The notes: generated by a model from the sequence alone, not told the origin. 64,000 nucleotides of DNA from Zobellella endophytica (GCF_003012775.1 NZ_PXYG01000011.1:48052-112051); one strand, 5' to 3'; counted from the stretch's first letter, positions 1-8,762 are shown. Program-made: numbers and translations.

Positions 1-519
1 GATCTTCAGGCCCTTGAGATCGTCCAGGCTCTGCACCGGCTGCTTGGAGTTGGTCAGCACCCGGAAGCCGGAATAGGCCCAGCCGACGATGCGTACCCCG
101 GCGTCGCGTACCGTGTTGTCCACCAGTTGTTGGCCCACCTCACCCTGGGTCAGGGCGATGGCGTCGTCCAGGCTCTGCACCATGTAGGGCAGGGTCAGCA
201 CGCCGACGGAAGGGGAGAAGGGGGTGACGTTGTTGATGGCCAGGATGGAGAAGTCGAGCAACCCCATGGAGGCGTCGTTGACCGTGGCCTGTTCGTCGCC
301 GAGCTGGCCGTTGAGGAACAGCTGGGTGTCGTGCTGGCCGCCGGTCTTTTCCTTGAACACCTCGGAAAACTTCAGCGCCAGCTGGTGCTGGGTGCCGCCG
401 GCGCCGTCGCCCACCGCCACCCTGAAGGTTTTGGCCTGGGCCAGGCCGCTGGTGACGGCCGCCGCCCCCAGGCAGAGGGCGAAAGAGAGGGACTTGATAA
501 AACGTTGCTTGCGTATCAT
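1..519 (-). CDS. TRAP transporter solute-binding protein, DctP type (3' end outside window)
   Basis: This is the N-terminal 173 residues of a periplasmic solute receptor for a tripartite (TRAP) uptake system; the C-terminus lies beyond the left edge. The start at 519 is preceded by GGAG at a normal distance. Residues 1-26 form a signal peptide (positively charged start, hydrophobic core, LAQA-type cleavage site). The mature part has the DctP pattern: a basic and aromatic first strand, then FLNGQLGDEQATVNDASMG, then LTLPYMVQSLDDA. The ligand cannot be told from this fragment, although DctP relatives mostly carry organic acids. The membrane subunits are not visible and would be expected to the left. 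The family call is firm and the substrate is unknown. Confidence 0.85.
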   Translation of the reverse strand, partial: MIRKQRFIKSLSFALCLGAAAVTSGLAQAKTFRVAVGDGAGGTQHQLALKFSEVFKEKTGGQHDTQLFLNGQLGDEQATVNDASMGLLDFSILAINNVTPFSPSVGVLTLPYMVQSLDDAIALTQGEVGQQLVDNTVRDAGVRIVGWAYSGFRVLTNSKQPVQSLDDLKGLKI

Positions 520-833
520 GGCTTCTTGCTCCAGTTGCTGATGTTCCGCTCGCGGCGGAACCGTGACCTTCCGTGACATCGGGCCCCAGGGTGTCTCTGC
601 CACGCCTGCTGCCCACTACTGGCTCAATGCATGCCGTCTCGACCCGGGTGGGTGCAACCAAGACGGCATCCGGTGTTCCTCGGCCCCGGGACGGCGGGCC
701 TGGGGTTAATAGTTAAATGCGGCCGACCAAAAGGTTAGGACCACTTATCCTGTTGAGCTGGGTCCAGCGTAAAAAAACCTTAAAATCATACAGTTAATAA
801 AATAATTTTGTAATTTAAATGTTAATTAAATGA
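520..833. other. Intergenic region upstream of the TRAP receptor gene
   Basis: No convincing gene is seen. The part next to cobT (about 770-833) is strikingly AT-rich for this genome and probably contains promoter elements for the leftward TRAP gene or acts as the cobT 3' end. A GGT-TAGG-ACC inverted half-site pair at 733-742 could be an operator of a GntR-type regulator, but its spacing does not match a known site closely, so it is only a suggestion. Confidence 0.4.
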
Positions 834-2591
834 TCATTTTCCGGCCATGGCCGCGGCCATCAACGCCAGTATTTCATCGAACACCCGGTTGTCCGGCGCC
901 CGCGCCAGATCCAGCAGCCGGCTGTGGCGGTAGTAGTCGCTCAGATCCAGCCCCACCCCCAGGGCGCAGAGCCGGATGAGGCCCTCTTGCTCCAGCCGTC
1001 CGGTCACCTGGCGCAGGTGCAGGTCGAGGATATCCTGCCCGTTGGCCTGGCGGGTGGCGGTGTCCATCGGGCAGCCGTCGGAGATCACCAGCAACAGCCG
1101 GTCCCGCGCCGGCAGCGCCAGCAGCCGCTGCTCGGCCCACTGCAGGGCCTCGCCGTCCAGCCCCTCGCGGAACAGATCCCCCTTGAGCAGGGCGGCGATG
1201 TCTTTCCTGGCCCGGCGCCAGGGCCGTTCGGCTTCCTTGTAGACCAGGTGGCAGCGCTCGTTGAGCCGGCCCGGGTTGGCCGGCCGGCCGCTGCGCTGCC
1301 ATTGGCGCAGCGGCTGGCCGCCGTTCCAGTGGCCGGTGGTGAAGCCCAGTATCTCCACCCGGGCACCGACCCGTTCCAGGGCCCGGGCCAGGGTATCCAC
1401 CAGCATGACGATGCTCTCCATGTGCGGACGCATGGAGCCGGAGTTGTCGATCAGGAAGCTGACCACCGCCTCGGTGTGCGGTGCCGGTTGTTCCTGCTTG
1501 AACACCCGCCGGTCGGCGGCCGAGGTGACCAGGGCCGGCAGCCGGCGGCCGTCGAGCCGGCCGTCCTCCTCGCCGAAGCGCCAGCCGTCGAGCCGGGGCC
1601 TGGCCAGCAGCCGGTGCAGCTTCTTGGTGAGCAGGTTGAGGTTGAGCCCCTGTGCGCGGATGCGCCGGTCGAGGGTGTCGCGCAGGCTGACCAGCAGCTC
1701 GGGTCGCACCCGCCGTCGGGCCGGCCATTCCTGGTCGAAACGGTCGTCGTAGACGCGGTAATTCGCGGCCGGCCGGTCCGGACGGGAGCCGGACGGCCCG
1801 GCGGCCGTGGCCGGGCCCTCGTCGCCGTCGCCCTCCGGCTCCAGCAGCAGGCCGAAGGCCCTTTTGGTGTCTTCACTCAGGGCCTCGGCCTTGCCCTCCG
1901 CCGCCAGCCGCTGGCCGAGCCCGTCCACCAGCTCGTGCAGGCAGAAGGCGATGTGCCGCGCCGGCTCGGCGAAGGCGGCCTGGTCGTGGCGGTGGCGGCG
2001 CAGCAGGCCGAAGGCGGGGCCGATGTCCCGCAGCAGAAACATGCGGGTGGATTCAATCAGCATCTCGGTCGTTTCTTCCAGCGGGCCGCCGCCGAGCTGG
2101 ACCCAGCTCATCTGGGCCAGGGTGAACAGCAGCAGGCCGACGTGGGTCTCGGTCTGGCCCGAGGCCAGGAACTGGTTGCTCCAGGCGCTGAAGCGATGGT
2201 GCAGGTTGCGGCGGCTGCCCGGATGGTGCGCTTCGACCAGAGATTCGACCCTGAGCTGCTCCAGCAGCTCGAACACCAGCCGGGCGACGGGGGGGGCCGG
2301 CCGCCGCCGCCGGTGCAGCCCGGGATCGTTGTGGCGCAGGCGCAGGGCGATGGCGTCGGCGACACCGCGGAAGGAGCCCAGGTCGTCCAGGCCCGGTTCC
2401 GGATGCAGGTGGGGCGCGCGCAGGGGATAGGGGCGGCCCCGCCATTCCAGCCGGTGGCCGCGGTAGCGCAGCTCCGCCTGGGCCGACTGGGCGCGGATCA
2501 GGGCGGCGCAGAGTTCTTCCAGCCGTTGCTGGCGGCGGGCGGCGGCGGCCGGATCCTGGGGTGAATTGGAGGTGGTGGTCATGGTTTCCAT
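834..2591 (-). CDS. cobT: Cobaltochelatase CobT-like protein with C-terminal VWA domain
   Basis: The 585-residue protein resembles CobT, which with the AAA+ ATPase CobS and the large subunit CobN inserts cobalt into hydrogenobyrinate diamide in aerobic cobalamin synthesis. The C-terminal third is a von Willebrand A domain with an intact MIDAS motif (FLIDNSGSM, about residue 380) and a later VISDGCPMD strand. The middle is rich in Arg, Asp and Gly, as in CobT. The cobS partner lies 81 bp upstream on the same strand, so they are probably co-transcribed. No cobN or other cob gene is in the window, so the pair may work on another substrate, as MoxR/VWA pairs do. A second in-frame ATG lies three codons downstream. 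Confidence 0.8.
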   Translation of the reverse strand: METMTTTSNSPQDPAAAARRQQRLEELCAALIRAQSAQAELRYRGHRLEWRGRPYPLRAPHLHPEPGLDDLGSFRGVADAIALRLRHNDPGLHRRRRPAPPVARLVFELLEQLRVESLVEAHHPGSRRNLHHRFSAWSNQFLASGQTETHVGLLLFTLAQMSWVQLGGGPLEETTEMLIESTRMFLLRDIGPAFGLLRRHRHDQAAFAEPARHIAFCLHELVDGLGQRLAAEGKAEALSEDTKRAFGLLLEPEGDGDEGPATAAGPSGSRPDRPAANYRVYDDRFDQEWPARRRVRPELLVSLRDTLDRRIRAQGLNLNLLTKKLHRLLARPRLDGWRFGEEDGRLDGRRLPALVTSAADRRVFKQEQPAPHTEAVVSFLIDNSGSMRPHMESIVMLVDTLARALERVGARVEILGFTTGHWNGGQPLRQWQRSGRPANPGRLNERCHLVYKEAERPWRRARKDIAALLKGDLFREGLDGEALQWAEQRLLALPARDRLLLVISDGCPMDTATRQANGQDILDLHLRQVTGRLEQEGLIRLCALGVGLDLSDYYRHSRLLDLARAPDNRVFDEILALMAAAMAGK

Positions 2592-2672
2592 CCCGTTGAT
2601 GATGCGGCTGGGCTCGGGGCTGGGCGGCCCAGGTGCCTCATCGCTGAATTACTACAGTCTTCAAACAGGCGC

Positions 2673-3653
2673 TTATATCATCGCCAGCTGCAGGGACCGG
2701 GATTCGTCCAGTTCCTGATCGAAACAGCGCTGGTAGTATTCCGCCACCAGCCCGCGCTCCGCCTCATCGCACTTGTTGAGGAACGAGAGCCGGAAGGCCC
2801 GCGCCGGATCGCCGAAGATCTCGGTGTTTTCGGCCCAGGCGATCAGGGTGCGCGGCGACATCAGGGTGGACAGGTCGCCGGCGGCGAAGCCGGCCCGGGT
2901 CAGCTCGGCCACCGCCACCATGGTGCTGATCAACTGGTAACCGCGCGGGTCCGCGTAACGGGGCACCTTGCCCTGCACGATGCGGATTTCGTCTTCCCGC
3001 GGCAGGTAGTCGAGTTTGGCCACGATGTTCCAGCGGTCCATCTGCGCCTGGTTGACCTGCTGGGTGCCGTGGTAGAGGCCGTTGACGTTGCCGAGGCCGA
3101 CGGTGTTGGCGGTGGCGAACAGCCGGAAGTCGGGATGAGGGGTGATTACCTGGTTCTGGTCGAGCAGGGTGAACTTGCCGTCCTGCTCCAGGATGCGCTG
3201 GATCACGAACATCACGTCCGGGCGGCCGGCGTCGAACTCGTCGAAGATCAGCGCCACCGGCCGGCGCAGGGCCCAGGGCACTATGCCTTCCTGGAAGCGG
3301 GTGATCTGCTTGCCTTCCTCCAGCACTATGGTGTCCTTGCCCACCAGGTCCAGCCGGCTGATATGGCCGTCCAGGTTGACCCGCACGCAGGGCCAGTTGA
3401 GCCGGGCGGCCACCTGCTCGATATGGGTCGACTTGCCGGTGCCGTGCAGCCCCTGCAGCAGCACCCGCCGGTTGCGGGTAAAGCCGGCGAGGATGGCCAG
3501 GGTGACGTCCGGGTTGAAGCAGTAGGTCGGGTCGGCCTCGGGCACGTGTTCATCCCGCTGGGCAAACACCGGCACCTTGAAATCCGCATCGATATCGAAC
3601 AGCTCGCGCACCGACACCAGCCGGCCGGGGTGCTCGTGAATCAAATCTGTCAT
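2673..3653 (-). CDS. cobS: Cobaltochelatase CobS-like AAA+ ATPase
   Basis: The 326-residue MoxR-type AAA+ ATPase matches CobS in length and layout. Walker A is GLHGTGKST at residues 68-76 and Walker B is VALIFDEFD at 133-141; a sensor-1-like ATANT follows near 187. CobS forms a ring with CobT that drives metal insertion by CobN. Here the two genes are adjacent in the order cobS-cobT, and cobN is not visible. The start is the first ATG, with a G-rich Shine-Dalgarno region upstream. The family call is strong; participation in cobalamin synthesis is inferred from homology only. Confidence 0.85.
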   Translation of the reverse strand: MTDLIHEHPGRLVSVRELFDIDADFKVPVFAQRDEHVPEADPTYCFNPDVTLAILAGFTRNRRVLLQGLHGTGKSTHIEQVAARLNWPCVRVNLDGHISRLDLVGKDTIVLEEGKQITRFQEGIVPWALRRPVALIFDEFDAGRPDVMFVIQRILEQDGKFTLLDQNQVITPHPDFRLFATANTVGLGNVNGLYHGTQQVNQAQMDRWNIVAKLDYLPREDEIRIVQGKVPRYADPRGYQLISTMVAVAELTRAGFAAGDLSTLMSPRTLIAWAENTEIFGDPARAFRLSFLNKCDEAERGLVAEYYQRCFDQELDESRSLQLAMI

Positions 3654-3762
3654 GGCCCTGCTCCCTGTCTGTAGACATCAAAGATAACGCTGACGCCAGT
3701 GTAACGGCCGGCACGGGGCCGGACAGGGGCCAGTTGGCCCGGAGGGATATGGCCAGTGGCGG

Positions 3763-5559
3763 CTAGGCCGGCTGGCGCAGTATCTCCCGCTCTTGCTCGG
3801 ACCGGGCACCGGGCGGGGCGAGGTGGCATTCCCGGAAGATCTTGGCGGTGCAGGTCTTGCAGATGGCCGGATCCAGCCGCTGGTAGATGCGGTGTATGGC
3901 CTGGCCCTTGTTGACGAAGAGGTGATCGTCGCCCAGCTCTGCCACCAGGTTGTTGCGTTTGAGAAAACGGACCACCCCGTCCTTGAGGTTGCACAGGTAG
4001 AGATCGCCGCCTTCGTCCCGCCGCCGCCGGGATTCCTGCACCAGCATTTCGGCGCCGACGATATCCACGAAGTTCATGCCGTTGCCCACGATCAGCAGCC
4101 GGGGCTCGCGGATGTTCTGCAGGTATTCCTGCACGTGGTTGACCGCCCCGAAAAACAGCGAGCCCTCGATGCGGATGATGCGCAGCTGGGGGCAATAGGG
4201 TAGCCGCTTGTGTTCGGCATTGACGAAGAACGGATGCCTGGCGTCCGGATCCGGCAAGATGGTGACGATGCGCGGGGTGGAGGTGCGCTTGAGGTAGAAC
4301 ACCAGCGACAGTATCACCCCCGCATAAATGGCGAACTCCAGCGCCACCAGCAGGGTGGCGGCGAAGGTCACGCTCAGCACCGTGGCCTCGGACCTGGCCG
4401 CCCGCACGATCAGCCGGATATGGTGAAAGTCGATCAGGTTCCAGGCCACCACCAGCAGCAGGCCGGCCATGGCGGGCATGGGCAGCCAGGCGGTGAGGTC
4501 GGAAAACAGCAGCAGTATCACCAGCAGGAAGCCGGAGGCGAAGATCGCCGCCAGCGGAGTGCGGGCGCCGGAGGTATAGTTGACCCCGGTGCGGGTAAAG
4601 GAGCCGGAGGAGGCATAGCTGGAGAAGAAGGCCCCGACCACGTTCGACAGCCCCTGGCCGATGAACTCCTGGTTGCCGTCCAGCCGCTGGTGGGAGCGGC
4701 TGGCCACGGCGCGGGCGATGGAGGCGGCTTCCACCAGCCCGAGCAGGCCGATGGCCAGGGCGCCGGAGGCCAGGGCGCTGATGTTGCCGAGGCTGAGGTC
4801 CGGCAGGCTGAAGGGCGGCAGGCTGGCGGGAATGGCCCCCACCAGGGCGATGTGCTGCCGCCCGGGGTCGAGCAGCAGGGCCAGGCCGCTGGCCAGGAAC
4901 AGGGCGATCAGCATGTTGGGCCAGCGCGGGCGGAACCGCTTGAGCAGCACGCAGGCGAGCAGGGTCAGCAGGCCCACCGCCAGGCTGTAGGGATCAATCT
5001 CGGGTAGGTGGTGCAGCACCTGCCACCAGGTGTCGGTAAAGGAACCGTCCGTGTCCAGGTTCAGCCCCAGCAGGTTCTGCAGCTGGCTGGAGGCGATCAC
5101 CACGGCGGCGCCGGCGGTGAAACCGATCACCACCGAATGGGACACGAAATTGACCAGCACCCCCAGCCGGGCCGAGGCCAGGATCAGCTGGAAGATTCCC
5201 TTCATCAGGGTCAGGGTCAGCGCCAGGGTGATGAACTGTGCCGTGCCCGGCTCGGCCAGGGGGCTGACCGAGGTGAACACCACTATCGACATGGCGGCGG
5301 TGGGGCCGGAGATCAGGTGCCAGGAAGAGCCGAACAGCGCGGCGACGATGGCCGGCACGATGGCCGCGTACAGGCCGTACTCCGGCGGCAGGCCGGCGAT
5401 CAGCGCATAGGCCACGCCCTGGGGCAGTACTATGATGGCGTTGGTCAGGCCGGCCTGGGCGTCCGCCTTCAGGCTGGTGCGGTTGACCATGGGCGCCCAT
5501 TGCAGAAAAGGCAGCAGGCGGGTCCATGAGCCCGGCTGTCCCGTTCCCTTGATTGCCAT
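3763..5559 (-). CDS. SulP family inorganic anion transporter with STAS domain
   Basis: The 598-residue membrane protein has the SulP (SLC26-like) plan: a short cytoplasmic N-terminus, about 12-14 transmembrane helices over residues 35-430 including the conserved segments LPQGVAYALIAGLPPEYGLY and LFGSSWHLISGPTAAMS, then a cytoplasmic STAS domain (about 455-560). Members carry sulfate, bicarbonate or dicarboxylates; the substrate cannot be assigned. After the STAS domain a tail contains CKTC and a third Cys 8 residues later, which could bind metal or respond to redox state. GGAGG lies 6 nt before the ATG. The gene is on the same strand as cobST, 109 bp upstream of cobS. Confidence 0.9.
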   Translation of the reverse strand: MAIKGTGQPGSWTRLLPFLQWAPMVNRTSLKADAQAGLTNAIIVLPQGVAYALIAGLPPEYGLYAAIVPAIVAALFGSSWHLISGPTAAMSIVVFTSVSPLAEPGTAQFITLALTLTLMKGIFQLILASARLGVLVNFVSHSVVIGFTAGAAVVIASSQLQNLLGLNLDTDGSFTDTWWQVLHHLPEIDPYSLAVGLLTLLACVLLKRFRPRWPNMLIALFLASGLALLLDPGRQHIALVGAIPASLPPFSLPDLSLGNISALASGALAIGLLGLVEAASIARAVASRSHQRLDGNQEFIGQGLSNVVGAFFSSYASSGSFTRTGVNYTSGARTPLAAIFASGFLLVILLLFSDLTAWLPMPAMAGLLLVVAWNLIDFHHIRLIVRAARSEATVLSVTFAATLLVALEFAIYAGVILSLVFYLKRTSTPRIVTILPDPDARHPFFVNAEHKRLPYCPQLRIIRIEGSLFFGAVNHVQEYLQNIREPRLLIVGNGMNFVDIVGAEMLVQESRRRRDEGGDLYLCNLKDGVVRFLKRNNLVAELGDDHLFVNKGQAIHRIYQRLDPAICKTCTAKIFRECHLAPPGARSEQEREILRQPA

Positions 5560-5826
5560 GTTCGGCCTCCGTGTTGTTGGGGGTATCGGTCACGACCCGG
5601 AACCGGCCCGGGATCGGTGTCGATTAAACCACGTCTTGCGCGCCGCCTTAAGCCCGGATACGGTCGCGGCCGGCGTCTCCTGCCTTTCATTATGGCTGGC
5701 CCCATCCCGGGCCGGTAACTGGCATTTGTTGGTCGCCTTGGTGCCCGGTAACGTCGGAGGAAGGCTCCGCCTTCGGATCCCGGACGCGAGGCCGCTCCCC
5801 GCACTCAAGGACAAGAGGATCGCATC

Positions 5827-7158
5827 ATGACATTTGTTTCCTGCCATCCGGCCAGCGGCCGGCAGACCGGGGTGTTCGAGGCCCTGTCCGCGAGCCAGCT
5901 GGAAGGCCGCCTGCAACAGAGTGCCGAGGCGGCCGAAGGCTGGCGGCAGCGCACCTTCGCCGAGCGCGCCGCCCTGCTCAACCAGCTGGCTTCCCAGCTG
6001 TCGGCCAACCGGGAGCGGCTGGCCCTGATCGTGACCCGGGAGCTGGGCCAGCGGCTGAGCGAGTCGCTGGCGGAGGTGGACCGCTGCGCCCACGAGTGCG
6101 CCTATTTCGCCGCCCACGGCCAGGCCATGTTGCCGCTGGCCCGCAGCCTGACCACCTTCGAGCCGATGGGCTCGGTGCTGCAGCTCGGCACCGGGCGTTT
6201 CCCCCTGTGGCAGGCGTTTCGCCTGCTGGCGCCGACCCTGATGGCCGGCAACGCCGTGCTGCTGAAGCCGGCCGAAAACCTGCCGCACTGTGCCCGGGAA
6301 ATCGACGCCCTGGTGCGGGCGACGGGGGCGCCGGCGGGGCTGGTGTCCTGCCTGCTCATCGACCAACCCCGGGTGGCCGGGGTGATCCGGGATCCCCGGG
6401 TGGCGGCCCTGGCCTACGGCGGCAACCGGGAGGACGGGGCGCGGCTGGCGGTACTGGCCGGCCGGCAGCTGAAACCGGTGGTGATGGAGCTGGATGGGGC
6501 TGATTTGCAGATCGTGCTGGATGACGCGGATCCGGAGGCGGCGGTGGCGGCGGTGCTGGACTCCGGCTTGCGCAATGCCGGCCAGTTGGGCCGGGGCGCG
6601 CGCGGGGTGGTGGTGACCCCGGCCATCGCCGATGACGTGGTGGCGATGCTGGCCCAGCGGCTGGCCGGGATGGCGTGCGGGGATCCGGAAGATCCGCAAA
6701 CCGGGCTGGGCCCGCTGGCGAGCGCCTCGTCGCGCGCTCGGCTGCACCGGCAGGTGCAGGCGGCGCGCCGGCAGGGAGCCCGGGCGGTGCTGGGGTGCGA
6801 GTTGCCCGCCGGCCCCGGCTGGTACTATCCGGCCTCCCTGCTCGACGGGGTGGCGCCGGAGATGCCGGTGTTCCGCCGGCCGGCGGGCGGTCCGCTGCTC
6901 TCTGTGCTGCGGGTCGCCGGCGCCGACGACATTCCCGCCCTGTGCCGGGGCCTGGGACCGGGCGGCAGCGCCGGCATCTGGAGCCGGGATCTGGCCCGGG
7001 GCGAGCAGCTGGGCCGGCAGCTGGCGATGGACAGCTGCTTCGTCAATGCGGTACCGGGGCGGGATGCGGGCTACCCCTTCGCAGTGGGACCGAGCCCCGC
7101 GGGGCATTTCAATATCAAGGCGTTCTGCACCATGAAATCGCTGGTACTGGCGGTATAG
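5827..7158 (+). CDS. Aldehyde-dehydrogenase-fold protein lacking catalytic residues (probable pseudoenzyme)
   Basis: The 443-residue protein aligns along its length with NAD(P)-dependent aldehyde dehydrogenases of the succinate-semialdehyde type. The helix region LLAPTLMAGNAVLLKPAE and the Glu of the VMELDGAD motif (E221) are present. The key catalytic positions are not: the NxGQxC nucleophile motif reads NAGQLG (residues 250-255, Cys replaced by Gly), and the PWNFP oxyanion motif reads TGRFP (122-126, Asn replaced by Arg). The ExFGP motif is also altered. The reading frame is intact, GAGG precedes the ATG, and codon use looks native, so this is not an obvious decayed gene. It may bind a nucleotide or act as a structural or regulatory protein. 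It is divergent from the SulP gene. Confidence 0.8.
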   Translation: MTFVSCHPASGRQTGVFEALSASQLEGRLQQSAEAAEGWRQRTFAERAALLNQLASQLSANRERLALIVTRELGQRLSESLAEVDRCAHECAYFAAHGQAMLPLARSLTTFEPMGSVLQLGTGRFPLWQAFRLLAPTLMAGNAVLLKPAENLPHCAREIDALVRATGAPAGLVSCLLIDQPRVAGVIRDPRVAALAYGGNREDGARLAVLAGRQLKPVVMELDGADLQIVLDDADPEAAVAAVLDSGLRNAGQLGRGARGVVVTPAIADDVVAMLAQRLAGMACGDPEDPQTGLGPLASASSRARLHRQVQAARRQGARAVLGCELPAGPGWYYPASLLDGVAPEMPVFRRPAGGPLLSVLRVAGADDIPALCRGLGPGGSAGIWSRDLARGEQLGRQLAMDSCFVNAVPGRDAGYPFAVGPSPAGHFNIKAFCTMKSLVLAV

Positions 7159-7359
7159 CGGGCTGGCCCCAGCGGCGGATGGCATCTGGCCCTGTCCGCG
7201 GCGGGCGGGCCCGGTTAGACTCCGCGCCATCCATTGCCCTGCCTGGAATGGCCCCGCCCCGCGGTCAGCCGTCACGGATCCGACGCCCCGGTCAATGTCC
7301 GCCGCCCTGCGTGGTGGAAACCTGAGTGACAGCAGTATCAATTTTTCGGGCGAATACAG

Positions 7360-7767
7360 ATGACATCAGCATACCCAACCCTGGAACAGATGGGGATCCA
7401 CTCCTTCGACAGCATCAGCCAATACCGCTTGCGCCGCGAGGCCAGGGCCGACGTGCTCAAGGTGTATTACCACCGGCCAGCCGGCTCCCTGCTGTCGCGC
7501 AGCAAGAAATTCACCTTCGCCCGGCCCAAGGCCGCGGTGCCGGTCGAGTTCCAGAAAACCGCCCAATGGCACCAGCTGGACGACACCAGCCCGGTGCTGC
7601 GCCAGGCGCTGGTGGAGCTGCAGCAACTGCTGAACACCGCCGGGCCGGACGGGGACGACGCCACCCGGGACAGCAAGCAGCAGTTGTTGCAGGATCTGGA
7701 GCACATGGAGCGGGTGATGAAGGCCAAGCTGGAAGAGCTGCGCCGGCAGATAGCGGCGTTGAAATAA
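7360..7767 (+). CDS. DUF3461 family protein (copy 1)
   Basis: The 135-residue soluble protein belongs to the small uncharacterised DUF3461 family of gammaproteobacteria. It has the typical opening YPTLEQMGIHSFDSISQYRL, a core strand DVLKVYYHRPAGSLLSRSKKF, and a C-terminal amphipathic helix (about residues 100-133) likely to form a coiled coil. No enzyme motif is visible. A second, shorter member lies 650 bp downstream on the same strand (8421-8762), suggesting tandem duplication followed by divergence. The start was chosen because it matches the family N-terminus; the ribosome-binding site is weak. A GC-rich imperfect hairpin follows the stop at about 7768-7794. Confidence 0.75.
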   Translation: MTSAYPTLEQMGIHSFDSISQYRLRREARADVLKVYYHRPAGSLLSRSKKFTFARPKAAVPVEFQKTAQWHQLDDTSPVLRQALVELQQLLNTAGPDGDDATRDSKQQLLQDLEHMERVMKAKLEELRRQIAALK

Positions 7768-7940
7768 CAGGGGGGCGGTTATCACCGCCCCTGTCTGCCG
7801 GTGACCGAATGGGGCGCGGGCGGCTCGCCCGCATCGGTGTCGCGCCCAGGGTTGAGGCGTTGCTTGCCAGGCCTGTGGTTCCCGCTACGCGGGAAAGCAG
7901 GCGGGCCGCCTGCGCTCCACCCGCGTGCTTCTTGGCCTGG

Positions 7941-8189
7941 TCAGGATCTGGCCGCCTGCTGCCGGAGCAGCGACTCCGCCATCTTCTTGCCGAACAGCTC
8001 CATCACCGCCTGCTCGTCTCCTCCCGCCTCGCGCAGGGCACCGACCATGGCTTCCAGGGTGGGCAGGGTCTTTTCCAGCAGTTGCTGCAGATAGTGCTCG
8101 GGGCTGACCCGGGTATAGGCTTGATATTCGGCAAAGAGCGCGCTGGTGGCTTCATCCAGCCTGATGGTCACTTCCTGTTGTTTCGACAT
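7941..8189 (-). CDS. Small ribbon-helix-helix-like protein of unknown function
   Basis: This 82-residue protein begins with a short beta-strand-like stretch (QEVTIRLDEA) followed by two helices (LFAEYQAYTRVSPEHYLQQLLEK), the pattern of a ribbon-helix-helix DNA-binding domain, and ends in a charged amphipathic helix. AGAGGA precedes the ATG at suitable spacing. It lies between the two DUF3461 genes and runs against them. No toxin partner is visible, so an antitoxin role is not supported. It could be a small regulator of its neighbours, but this is only an inference from fold pattern and position. Confidence 0.55.
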   Translation of the reverse strand: MSKQQEVTIRLDEATSALFAEYQAYTRVSPEHYLQQLLEKTLPTLEAMVGALREAGGDEQAVMELFGKKMAESLLRQQAARS

Positions 8190-8420
8190 AACCGCGTTCC
8201 TCTAGGAATGGAGTAGTGATAGCTCACCAATCTAGGATCCCCGGTCGTCGCTGGTTAGCGCCAGCAGCGGGGCGGGGATGGGGCCAGCTGGACTCAGTCG
8301 GCATGCCCGACTGGCTCTAATGTTTCCGCGGCCGGGGGGCTAACCTCCATGTTAACGATATGTAAACATCACTTTGCCGCCGGAGCGGCCCCGCCGTCCG
8401 GCCATCAAGAGGAAACCGTT

Positions 8421-8762
8421 ATGCCAGTGTTTGCCACCCTGACCGCCATGGGCATCGAGGACGTCGACCAGATCAGCCGTTTCCGGGTGACGGAGCGGGG
8501 CGATCACGATGAGCTCAAGGTCTGCTTCGAGCGGCCCGCCGGTTCCTGCCTGCCGGCCAGCCTCAAGTTCCGCTTTCCCCGCAGCCAAAACCCCGAGGTG
8601 CGCATCGCCCTGCAGCAGGCGGTGGACGAGCTCGGGCAGCTTCTGGATCGGCGCAACACCGATCCCCGGGCGGCCATACTGCACAACCTGGAGCAGTTCG
8701 AGCGGGTGATGGAAGCCAAGATGGCGGAGCTCAGGGGGCGGCTGGCGCAACTGCCGGCCTGA
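8421..8762 (+). CDS. DUF3461 family protein (copy 2)
   Basis: This 113-residue paralogue of the DUF3461 protein encoded at 7360-7767 shares the opening FATLTAMGIEDVDQISRFRV, the central LKVCFERPAGSCLPASLKF, and the C-terminal helix with ERVMEAKMAELRGRL. The middle segment before the helix is shorter. The start at 8421 is fixed by AAGAGGAAA 5 nt upstream and by similarity to copy 1; an earlier in-frame ATG at 8349 would add an unrelated tail. A strong bidirectional terminator follows immediately. Function is unknown. Confidence 0.75.
   Translation: MPVFATLTAMGIEDVDQISRFRVTERGDHDELKVCFERPAGSCLPASLKFRFPRSQNPEVRIALQQAVDELGQLLDRRNTDPRAAILHNLEQFERVMEAKMAELRGRLAQLPA

Noticed and set aside
733..742. 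GGT-N4-ACC as a firm GntR operator upstream of the TRAP gene
   Set aside because: The spacing does not match the usual N3 or symmetric sites and no regulator is adjacent, so it is mentioned only within the intergenic note.
924..2564. Long open frame opposite cobT (546 residues)
   Set aside because: It is an antisense frame kept open by high GC; its composition (Gln, Gly, Ala and Pro rich) has no family pattern, and the opposite strand encodes CobT.
7941..8189. Calling the small gene an antitoxin
   Set aside because: It has a ribbon-helix-helix look, but no toxin-like gene is beside it; both neighbours are DUF3461 proteins.
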